This document shows positions 25,812 to 34,999 of a stretch of DNA of 34,999 nucleotides, piece after piece. This stretch comes from Schoenoplectus triqueter (Eukaryota; Streptophyta; Magnoliopsida; Poales; Cyperaceae), in the NCBI GenBank assembly GCA_964058805.1, contig CAXKVV010001295.1, forward strand, positions 1 to 34,999. Reading direction: 5' to 3'. The notes beneath the pieces were generated by a model. It saw nothing but the letters and a program-made list of their open reading frames with translations, did not search any database and was not told the DNA's origin. The position numbers and the translations under genes are program-made. Positions within the stretch are counted from its first letter, which is position 1, and each line of letters opens with the position of its first letter.

Positions 25812-28233
25812 TTAGAAGAATGAGCGCTTGGTAGGGACCCGGCCGACAGCTCTCATAAAATTAGCCAGCTCCAGCACTTTGGCCACTTTCAACCCCCTTT
25901 TTGCCTCGGCAGAAGCCCTTCTCTCTTCGGCTTTGCGGTGTGCCTTTGCAAGAGTATTCTGAGTCTTCTCAATTGCCTTGGCTCTCTGCTCCTCTAGCTT
26001 CCTCTGCAATTACCAAAAAAATAAATAAATAAACTCAGGCCACCAAAAACATTGCCAAATTTTAAATGTAACATCCCCACCTACTTATCTAGTGAAAACA
26101 TATGTTTTACTGGTAACATAGGCCTGGTCCCAAGTACCAACACCAACATGTGCCAGCATATGTGAAGAATTCTTGTCATTATTATCATAATTTTCTTCTA
26201 GTTTTTCATTCATAAATAGTATTAAATTGAGACTTGTCACAGAGAAATGTTAATATTTACATTTCGAAATTGGCTTAAATCAGGTGGAAACAGACCTCAA
26301 TTTTCTTGAGACGTGCCGTGGCCGCCTCGACCTGCTCATTCTCCCAGCTGTTTATAATCACCTCATCCCGCTTGAACCTGTTGTTAAGCTTAGCTATCTC
26401 CTCTGATTGCCACGCGGCAATTTTGGTCTCTGTTTCCTCCTTCTTCACCTGTACAACCATCACCGGTGACTCCTCCCCTCGTGCCACCTCAGGCTCCAGG
26501 ATACGAGGAGAGACAATCGGATTGTTATCAGGCACGATCGCAAGTGGATTTGTTTCCACAAAGTCATCCTCACCTATCACAAGTAGAAAAAGAAAAAAGG
26601 ACAATAAAAATCCAAATTAAAAAGACTTGATCGAGCACAATCTATTATTTTTTCTCAAGTAGTTGAAGACTAAGAATGTTTCCCAATACAGTTTCAATTT
26701 TATTTTAGAAAGATTTGCAAAATTAGAATCAGCAAGTTGACCGTGGATTCAGAATCAGAAGAATGGCCGAAATCGGAGAAATCAGATTGGAAACTTCAAT
26801 TTTTCAAAAAGTAAATTTTTTTAGTAAATAATATAGGAAAAAAATATATTTTTTTATCAAAACCCATATTAAAACAAAAGATTTCACTCAAACAGCACTA
26901 ATTTAATATAATATCAAATTATTTCAGGATTGGAGACTCAAATTTGTTCAGAAAAAGTTTATTTTTCATTAAATGAATGGAAAAATTAAAAAAATATTTA
27001 ATCATAAAATTATGTTAAAACATCCAAACAATTTACTAATTTAATATAATATAAAATTATTCTGGATTCTAGCAAAGTTATAGAGATTTTTGGTAATTAC
27101 CTATATTTTTAATAATAAGGCATAAGTTAGAAGCAAGGAAAAGAAAAACAATTAAGATGACAGAAAAGTAAAATGGAGATTAAAAATATTCAGTATGCCC
27201 AGTATGATTTATTGAAGTTTTTAACAAATATTTATAATTTTTGAAGCTGAGAAGTTATGAGAATTAATTGAAAAAATAATTCAAGCTTCAAAAAATTATC
27301 TTATTGGTCAAGGGATATTCTTGGGTGCAATTTAATAAGAAATTGAAGTTGGGTACATTATGGAGATCTCAAGCGATCAAGTCATCACAAACTCGGTTCA
27401 CATGCACCACGGTTATTATTACGATTTGGTCTTTATACTCCAAATTCAATCAAATATAGGAAAAGGGAGAGAGAAAGTTTATCTCTCATTAACTCTTATC
27501 TTACAAGTGGGGCTAACTCTATTTGTTCAACTTCCAACTTTCCTTCTTCTACAGTTCTACCGATGTTGAGCCCTCTGTCTCGATTCTCCTTTTCCAGTGC
27601 TCTCTCTCTCCCGATGTTGAACCCAAGAAATTTCAGTGATATTCAACTAGAAAAGCGTCCGACCGAGTAATTCGAGGTAAAATCGGCTCGGCAAGCTCCG
27701 ATTCGGCCGATTTTTCAAACCATGTTTTTTATTTGTCTGAAAATCTATTTTTTTCTAATTGTTCGTAAATTATTGTCTTTCTGCTTAAGCCAGTAAGTCA
27801 GCTCGCTTGATTTTGATTAAAAGATATTCTTACCTCTTAACCAATACACAAATTCACATCAGACACACATCTGCCTTCCAACATAACCCAGAAGTAAAAA
27901 TAAAAGCATACCAATTCTTGCCAGACCATAATTTTCAGCGTTGTTGCTGGAGTTACTTCCATCATTACTGATATTACTATTATTGGTAGTTTGTATATTG
28001 GATCCTGCGACAACCATGGCGTTGAACTCTCTGCTCATAGTACTGAACTGCTCGCTGAGTGTGGAGGAGTGGTGGCTCCCAGCCTCCCACGACTCCTGTC
28101 GACGCACCCTGCCTCGGCTCGAAGACGGAGGGGTCAGCGCATGGATGTCTCGCATTTCAGGGATGTCGGTGATGGCGTTCTCATCATCGCTGCTTCTCGC
28201 GGGTGTTGAAGAAGGGTTTTGATCATGCAACAT
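25812..28233 (-). CDS. Remorin, group 4 (REM4.1/REM4.2-like)
   Basis: Remorins are plant-specific proteins that attach to the inner face of the plasma membrane, form nanodomains and act in hormone, stress and microbe signalling. Three exons in transcript order are 28233-27912, 26573-26296 and 26003-25812. They total 792 nt (263 aa plus stop), with in-frame GT-AG joints. The start is the ATG giving MLHDQ; a longer frame upstream has only a TTG. The N-terminal half is disordered and Ser/Asn-rich, with the group 4 phrases IHALTPP, TMSREFNAMV and ETNPLAIVPDNNP. The C-terminal remorin domain (about 150-260) is a Lys/Glu/Ala coiled coil beginning KIAAWQSEEIAKLNNRFKR and ending in a short hydrophobic/basic tail with KVLELANFMRAVGRVP that likely anchors to membrane. 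Intron 1 is 1.3 kb. Arabidopsis group 4 remorins sit next to CPK32 and CPK14 genes, as here. Confidence 0.93.
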
Positions 28234-28950
28234 GTGTGAGAGATTAGACAAGCAGAGCTTGGTTTGGATAAAGGGGATTAGAGGACATGGGGATTATATG
28301 GGTTTTGTAATTGCACTTTGGGAGGGTATAATGATGTATCAAAGAGGTGTTAATGAAGTGACAGGAATAGGTGAGGTATCTCTCAGTGCAAGAGTTGTGA
28401 CATTTATAGAAGTGAGGTAATTGGTTTGTTAAATAAACAAACACAAGAAGGAGCCTGGAGAAACAGAGAAGTAAAAGACTACTATAGTGTTTTTTTTTCC
28501 TTACTTTCTGTCGTTATCTCTGGCTATTGTACAACACGGTGTTCACTAATTAACCTTGACATGAAATGCGAAAGCTCCCCTAATATGGTGGCTTAGTGGG
28601 TACTTGGTACTAATCAAATGGCCTAATACGTTCAATGCATCCAAAAGTGGGCACGATGGAACTACATCTTTGTTGGGGTCCCCTCTGGATATACACCTAA
28701 CTATGATATAATTAATTAACCAACCAGTCAACACGGTCTGCTTTCGGGTTAATATTTCATAAGAATATATAGAATTCTTGTTGGAGATTGAATGATTTAT
28801 TCTGTTCCCCTTTTTGAATAATGTAACGAGAGGTTGAGTTCATACAATTAATACATCCTTGCAGACAGATTTTATTATAAATAATTATTAATAAAATAAT
28901 ATTATTAATAATAATACTGATAACGGTTAAATTCTAAATATACGAATCTT
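28234..28950. other. Region upstream of the remorin, no gene seen
   Basis: This includes the remorin 5' UTR and promoter. It is AT-rich with no supported coding frame. An AATAATATTATTAATAATAAT-type run near 28880-28915 is simple sequence at the edge of the repeat domain that follows. Confidence 0.45.
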
Positions 28951-28951
28951 A

Positions 28952-29041
28952 CCGCGCCACTGGCACTGGCGTGATTGAAACGCGCCACCGGCAGTGGCGC
29001 GTTTCACCCTTACATATACCAAACGCGCAGGATACCTGCGC
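28952..29041. repeat. Cluster of three GC-rich hairpins
   Basis: Set in AT-rich DNA are three palindromes. A degenerate one (CGCGCCAC TGGCA CTGGCGTG) lies at 28953-28973. A perfect 12-bp stem (GAAACGCGCCAC / GTGGCGCGTTTC, 5-nt loop) lies at 28977-29005. A 7-bp stem (GCGCAGG / CCTGCGC, 3-nt loop) lies at 29025-29041. They lie about 1.1 kb upstream of the MAIN-like pseudogene. Confidence 0.8.
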
Positions 29042-29066
29042 TTTGTTGAGAGGATAGAGAAAATTC

Positions 29067-29150
29067 GTGCGTTGGAGAAGAAAGAGAGAAAGAAAGAGGA
29101 AGAGAAGAGAAGAGAAGGAAAGAAAGAGGAAGAGAAGAGGAGGAAAAAAC
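29067..29150 (+). repeat. Purine-only tract (GA-rich)
   Basis: About 80 bases are almost entirely A and G on the plus strand, with AAGAGGAAGAGAAGAG repeated about twice. It lies between the GC hairpins and the AT minisatellite. Its open frame is a low-complexity Lys/Glu string and not evidence of a gene. Confidence 0.7.
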
Positions 29151-29198
29151 GTACGAATGTATTTGTGTGTTTGGAATTGCAATTAAAGGTAATTTTAT

Positions 29199-29735
29199 AT
29201 AAATATAATTTAATTGTGTAGATTAATTATAATTTAATTGTGTAGATTAATTATAATTTAAATATGTAGATTAATTATAATTTAATTTAATTATGAAGAT
29301 TAATTGTGTAGTTTAATTATAATTTAATTTAATTGTGTAGATTAATTATAATTTAATTTAATTGTGTAGATTAATTGTGTAGATTAATTATAATTTAATT
29401 TAATTGTGTAGATTAGTTATAATTTAATTTAATTGTGTAGATTAATTGTGTAGATTAATTATAATTTAAATGTGTACATTAATTGTGTAGATTAATTATA
29501 ATTTAATTTAATTATGTAGATTAATTATAATTTAATTTAATTATGTAGATTAATTATGTAGATTAATTATAATTTAATTGTGTAGATTAATTATGTAGAT
29601 TAATTATAATTTAAATATGTAGATTAATTGTGTAGATTAATTATAATTTAATTATATAGATTAATTATGTAGATTAATTATAATTTAAATGTGAAATTAT
29701 GTAGATTAATTATAATTTAATTATGTAGATTAATT
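29199..29735. repeat. AT-rich minisatellite (ATTAATTATAATTTAATTGTGTAG units)
   Basis: About 540 bp is built from three interlocking units that share the end TGTAG: 13 bp (ATTAATTGTGTAG), 24 bp (ATTAATTATAATTTAATTGTGTAG) and 29 bp with an extra TTTAA. G/A variants (TATGTAG, TGTGTAG) alternate. From 29736 to 30148 the pattern dissolves into irregular TTTAATTAT-rich DNA with no gene. Confidence 0.85.
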
Positions 29736-30148
29736 GTACGTTTAATTGAAGATTAATTATATATTTAAATGTGAAGATTAATTGTACGTTTAAATATATT
29801 AGTTATTCATGAATTATATATTTAATTGTCTATTTAATTAAAAAAATATTTAATTATAGATTAAATTATAGAATTATGTAATTATAATTTTAGATTATTT
29901 ATTAATTATTTTTGTAGAAATAATTTATTTATTATTTAATAATAGATTAATTATTGATTTAATTCATTTATTTGTAGAATAAAAGCTTTTAATTATAGAA
30001 TAATATATATTTAATAATAGAATAAAATATATTTAATTAGGCTTTTAATTGTAGAATTCATTTATTATTTAATTATATGATAGATAGATTAAAAATGAAG
30101 TACAAAATAATTATAAATTAATTATGAAATGAATTTTTGTACTAGATA

Positions 30149-32344
30149 ATGGCAGGCGAGCAACGAAATGACAATATCATAATTTATCTCCCTGAAGACA
30201 AACATTGAACACATTATAGTCAGGCAGAGGTACATTATATTCTTAAAAATAATAATAAAATATATATATTTGAGAAGCTAATTATGAAATGAAAATTACA
30301 AAGAGATAACAATATCATTCGTTTCCGCACTCACCGTCCGACGATACCATACATCTCGCACATTCAGAGTAGGTTGCGAGTTATGGGATTTCTTCATCTC
30401 GCCAGACTGCGTGAGATTTATGTGCAAGAAGCGAAAACCCGTAACTTAAAGATTGATACGGATTTATTGAGCGCGTTGATAGAGATTTGGAGGCCAGAAA
30501 CTCACACATTTCACTTCAATTTTGGCGAGATGACCGTGACTCTAGAGGTAAATACTAAAATATTATTAATTTAATTACAAAATTAAAAAGATGGTATAGT
30601 AATATAATTTTTTGAGGACGTCGCATGTCTGTGGGGTTTATCCACCATTGGTGAGCCGGTGATTGGATATATTGATGGAGATTTTTCAGCATACATATGT
30701 CAGTTATTTGGGTAGGATGATATATCAGAATTCTGCAAAGATGAGAGGTAATTTATTAGACTGTACATAAATTTTAATTTTTTTTTATTCACAAACTGTG
30801 ATTAAGCTAAAAGTAAAATTTTGCAGACGTTCTATTTCCCTATGAGAGTTACGGTCCCATTTTGATCACGCTCCAGAGGCAGACGATCATCAGGGCTTAA
30901 TCGATATGCGATCGGTTTTGCTTTGGAGTTGGCGGGGTGTATCATGTTCCCCGACAACAGTGAAGACTCTGTACCGGCGTTTCTTCTGTCGATTTTGACG
31001 GTAAGTATTTTAAGGATTTTAAAATAATTTATCTTTCATAATTAAATAATTTTATTACTAATATTTAATTTTACAGGAAGATTTACAATTCGGTAGAAGA
31101 AGAAATTAGGGCGCTGCGGTACTTGGTTATTTATATCGGCGTCTTGATGTGGCATGCCAAGGACTGACAAGGAGTATTGATGGTCCGTGGCTTTTGTTAT
31201 TGTTGTGGAGCTGAACGTGTTTGCCCCCAGCTCGTCCATTACCTGCCTCAGATGCATTCATTTTCAGTGACGGAGGTACACCAGACCGTGATAGTTGTGC
31301 GTCTTTTGGCAGGTAATAATTTAATTTAAAAATAATCAATCAATCGATGAAAATTTATATGTAATCACTAATCATAATTTGAACTGATAATAGGAAATGG
31401 ACGCTTGATAAGAACAGATATCTCAATCCGTCACACGTCGATGTGAAGTACGTGAGGGATCAGCTGATTATGTTGCCGCACACGCATGTCAATTGGAGAC
31501 CGTTCGAGTCGGTTCGTCACTTATTGCCGACATGCGTAGACGACTCTATGGACTCGTATACTTGTCGGCTTCCACTTATTACTTTCCGATAGTAGAGTGG
31601 TACTATTCGGATCGGGTGAGGCGACAGTTCGGCTTAATTCAGTCAGTACCGCCTCCACTTCCTGAGGTATTCTACTATATATACTAAAAATTTGTATTTA
31701 TTATTTCTTATACTAACTATTTGCACAATTATACTAACTAATTTTACAGGCATTTTTAGAGGAGCATCAGAAATTATCTGCGCTTGGATTCAAGAAAAAA
31801 AATATGAACTGGAGACAACATCATCAGGCATATGTAGACATATGAGATGAGCTTCCTCCACGAGACCCGGATGAAGAAGAGTGGAATGCGGAGGACTATA
31901 GGAGGTATCGACAGTGGTATGATTTCTATGGAGCCGCTAGCGCTCCACTTGATCCGAGTGATGTCGTACCTCCTATACCTTCAGCAGCGGAGATCCCTGA
32001 CATCGGCTACATTTCTCACGTACCTCACAGACAGCGCACGGTATATTAAAATTTATAAAATTTATATATCTATATGCACTATTCGGTAATAAGTAATATA
32101 TGTATGTAATCATTATATAATAGATCGCTAGAGTTACAAAGAGTGCACTGAAGGCGGTCCGATGGGCGGTCACTAGGGGATGGATACGGTTTGGCAAGAT
32201 TTCGCTCGCCGATTGTAAGGGGCATTTTAAGGATGCAGGCATGTCTCATAAGATGAACGAGCTTCTTACGGCGGCGGGATTACCCACGGATATTGATGCT
32301 ATTTCGGATTCGACGGGTGATACTGAGACTGCACCGACTCCATC
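30149..32344 (+). pseudogene. Plant mobile domain (MAIN-like) pseudogene, interrupted at 3' end
   Basis: Plant mobile domain (PMD) proteins include MAIN and MAIL1 and many transposon-borne relatives. Eight exon-like blocks are visible: 30149-30229, about 30306-30547, 30617-30747, 30827-31000, 31077-31312, 31394-31665, 31750-32040 and 32124-32344. Matching phrases in order are [89 protein letters not shown] and FPIVEWYYSDRVRRQFGL. The gene is dead: in-frame stops at 30206, 30713, 30843, 31107, 31212 and 31843, and frameshifts near 30896-30901 and 31540-31590. The 3' end is cut by the repeat unit starting at 32345. The exon and intron pattern is otherwise intact. No transposase or reverse transcriptase is seen beside it. 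Confidence 0.8.
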
Positions 32345-33782
32345 TGTCACACCCCAGAAATAAAGAATCGGATTAGGGGTGCTTAATCCCGCCACGTACG
32401 CACGACGAGACGTGCGTACGAAAGGCTAAGTGAATAAAAATAAAGTAAATCCCAGAATAAACAAAACAATAATAATAATACAAAACAATAACAGTCCAGA
32501 GTAACAAGAATAAAATACAACGCCGACATCGGCGGGGCTAGCTCCATCGGAATGGGCAGCAAAATCTCTCAAAGAAAAATCCAAAAGAATAAATAAAACT
32601 CGAAACCCGATAGATCCTAATCCACTACCCTGCTCACAATGCGGAAGCGGCGAAGCATCTCTATCACCACGCAGGACTGCACCTAGCACTCTCATCAAAA
32701 ACTCGATCCCGCTCCTGTAAAACCTGGACCCCACAACCACCGTGGAAACGTGAGTGATAAATCACTCAGTGCGGTTTTAGGTCCAGCACCGAGATGTTAC
32801 AAATCTCTAGGCTTAGACTTAAAACCATTACAAATTTATTTTTATAATAAATATTACAGTTACATAAAATTTGATGTTTAAATAATTGAATTGATTAAAT
32901 TTTGTTCTAAGTAGAGTATAAAAGAATCCAAAAGAGTTTAAATAAATGCGCTACTTGAAATCATGAATATTTTAAATCAAGGATAAACCCAAAAATGAAT
33001 CATTCTGAGATATTATACTATAATAGGTACGGATTCAAACTCCCATATCACATGAGTGACCTTGCGGGATAAATTCTTTTCAGAAAGAACCGACCTCAAC
33101 CAGTGCTCTATAGAAGAGAGCCCGCTCTATAGAAGAGGGCGTCATTCACTATCAAAACCATCCCTAATTTATCCCGCTCAGTCCCTTACTATAATGAAAT
33201 GAACAACGACTCAATTTTTATCAATATATAATTCAAATTGAAGGAGACTATCCGAAAATAATATAAAATGAAGTGAATCAATCACGAACGAATATAAAGT
33301 GACAAAATAGTCACTGCTAAATATAAAGTGATAAAATAATCACTGTAACCACGGAATAGCTCCTCAATAATAAATTTAAAGTGTATTTTACTATGAAATC
33401 GAGTCGGTATTGACACTCTTCCCAAACCCCAAATTTGGATATTCATTTTTAACTTGAAATTTTCCTTGAGTTTCATAATAACGTACAAATTATAGAAAAC
33501 AGATAATATGCAGATTTAAATCTTAATTCAATTTAGTTATGACTCGCTTAATTTGATCAATATAACAATCTGATTAATTATAATCTAAAAATCACATTAT
33601 TTATATAATAAAAATTTCAAGGTACTTAATTAATGCTAATATAAATTATTAAATACTAATTAATCTATCTAAGATAATCTATCCTAAATAATCTATCATG
33701 TAACTAATTATATTAAATTATTAAATACTACTTCACCTATCTAGGATAATTTATCCTATAACTAATTATATTAAATTATTAA
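32345..33782. repeat. 1.44-kb LTR-like unit, copy 1 of a tandem pair
   Basis: The unit starts TGTCACACCCCAGAAAT, a start common to plant gypsy-type LTRs read in one orientation, and recurs in full order at 33783. It carries a perfect 10-bp stem hairpin (CGTACGCACG, 32395-32420) and a second palindrome TGAGTGAT/ATCACTCA (32751-32768). It also has an internal duplication of GCTCTATAGAAGAG near 33105-33141. The last 150 bp contain two diverged copies of a 65-70 bp AT-rich block ending TAACTAATTATATTAAATTATTAA. The right end is TTAA rather than a canonical CA. No protein is encoded. Confidence 0.75.
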
Positions 33783-34999
33783 TGTCACACCCCAGAAATA
33801 TTAAAACGGATTAGGGGTGCTTAATCCCGCCACGTACGCACGACGAGACGTGCGTACGAAAGGCTAAATGAATAAAATAAGAAAATCACAGAATAAACAA
33901 AATAATAATAATATAATATATATGACTATACAGTCCAGAATGAACAAAGAGAAATACAACGCCGACATCGGCGGGGCTAGCTCCATCGGAATGGGCAGCA
34001 ATCTCTCAAATAAAAACCCAAAAGAATAAATAAAACTCGAAACCCGATAGATCCTAATCCACTACCCTGCTCACATGCGGAAGCGGCAAAGCATCTCTGT
34101 CACCACGCAGGACTGCACCTAGCACTCTCATCCAAAAACTCGATCCCGCTCCTGTAAAACCTGGACCCCACAACCACCGTGGAAACGTGAGTGACAAATC
34201 ACTCAGTGCGATTTTAGGTCCAGCACCGAGATGTTACAAATCTCTAGGCTTAGACTTAGAACCATTTCAAATTTATTTTTTTATAATAAATATTACAGTT
34301 ACATAAAATTTGATGTTTAAATAATTAAACTGATTTAATTTTGTTCTGAGTAGAGTATAAAAGAATCCAAAAGAGTTTAATAAAATGCGCTACTTGAAAT
34401 CATGGATATTTTAAATCAAGGATAAACCCAAAATGAATCATTCTGAGATATTATAATATAAAAGGTACGTGTTCAAACTCCCATATCACACGAATGACTT
34501 TGCGGGATAAATTCTTTTCAGAAAGAACCGACCTCAACCAGTGCTCTATAGAAGAGAGCGTCATTCACTATCAAAATCATCCCTAATTTATCCCGCTCAG
34601 TCCCTTACTATAATGAAACGAACAACGACTCGATTTCTATCAATATATAATTCAAATTGAAGGAGACTATCCGAAAATAATATAAAATGAAGTGAATCAA
34701 TCACGAACGAATATAAAGTGACAAAATAGTCACTGCTAAATATAAAGTGATAAAATAATCACTGTAACCACGGAATAGCTCCTCAATAATAAATTCAAAG
34801 TGTATTTAACTATGAAATCGAGTCGGTACTGACACTCTTCCCAAACCCAAATTTGGATATTCATTTTTAACTTAAAATTTTCCTTGAGTTTCATAACATC
34901 ATGCAAATTATAGAAAACGGATAATATGCAAATTCAAATCTTAATTCAATTTAGTTTTGTCTCGCTTAATTTGATCAATATAACAATCTGATTAATTAT
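33783..34999. repeat. 1.44-kb LTR-like unit, copy 2 (runs off the window)
   Basis: It follows the first copy without a gap and matches it base for base over long runs, with scattered substitutions and small indels. It stops at the window edge at a point equal to about 33581 in copy 1. The hairpin is kept (33833-33858). It has one GCTCTATAGAAGAG instead of two, so the extra block is either a gain in copy 1 or a loss here. Confidence 0.75.

Noticed and set aside
27941..28222. Plus-strand open frames of 72-93 codons over remorin exon 1
   Set aside because: Shadows of the Ser-rich remorin N-terminus on the opposite strand.
28994..29221. 75-codon Lys/Glu-rich open frame
   Set aside because: It is a by-product of the purine-only tract and hairpins, with no conserved domain.
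29199..29735. CRISPR-like array of regular repeats
   Set aside because: The units are contiguous AT-rich tandem repeats without unique spacers, in a plant nuclear context.
32426..32740. 104-codon minus-strand open frame in the 1.44-kb repeat
   Set aside because: I did not follow this frame through copy 2, and it shows no reverse transcriptase, integrase or capsid motif; the unit reads as non-coding LTR-like DNA.

Overview
The window is nuclear genomic DNA from a flowering plant. Its genes have many GT-AG introns and plant-only or plant-typical products: cellulose synthase, polygalacturonase, RbcX, calcium-dependent protein kinase and remorin. The intergenic and intronic DNA is AT-rich and full of short non-autonomous transposons. 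The gene sequences look eudicot. I cannot name the species.

Layout, left to right. (1) 1-3708 (+) is the 3' three-quarters of a primary-wall cellulose synthase of the CESA3 type; the 5' exons lie outside the window. (2) 4134-8369 (-) is a complete nine-exon secreted polygalacturonase, convergent with CESA3, with a 21-nt microexon and transposon-laden introns. (3) 8.4-14.1 kb has no gene I can support. It holds a pair of related Mutator-type MITEs, a SINE-like piece and a solo LTR with an exact target-site duplication. (4) 14093-16996 (-) is a complete five-exon RBCX2, the chloroplast Rubisco assembly chaperone, with a 684-bp inverted-repeat element in intron 1. (5) 17.7-18.5 kb holds a short G-rich element and a direct/inverted repeat array. 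(6) 19158-22523 (-) carries the first four exons of a CDPK, covering nearly the whole kinase domain. They are followed not by the calmodulin-like half but by the last two exons of an unrelated gene with a nuclear-protein look. The splice phases match, so a chimeric protein of about 494 aa is predicted. (7) 25812-28233 (-) is a complete group 4 remorin. (8) From 28.95 kb to the end is a repeat domain: GC-rich hairpins, an AT-rich minisatellite, a plant-mobile-domain (MAIN-like) pseudogene, and two tandem copies of a 1.44-kb LTR-like unit, the first of which interrupts the pseudogene.

Functionally, CESA3 and the polygalacturonase are opposing cell-wall enzymes (cellulose synthesis and pectin breakdown). 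The trio polygalacturonase, CDPK and group 4 remorin also lie close together in Arabidopsis as I remember it (ADPG1/CPK32/REM4.1 and ADPG2/CPK14/REM4.2). This suggests an old conserved block in which the local CDPK has been rearranged.

The most noteworthy observation is the in-phase CDPK chimera, which lacks the autoinhibitory and EF-hand parts. Next are a set of long-inverted-repeat elements with 9-10 bp target-site duplications, and the MAIN-like pseudogene, in which all six in-frame stops can be explained by C-to-T or G-to-A transitions. Exon boundaries were worked out by hand from reading frame, splice dinucleotides and family knowledge. No alignment or search was run.
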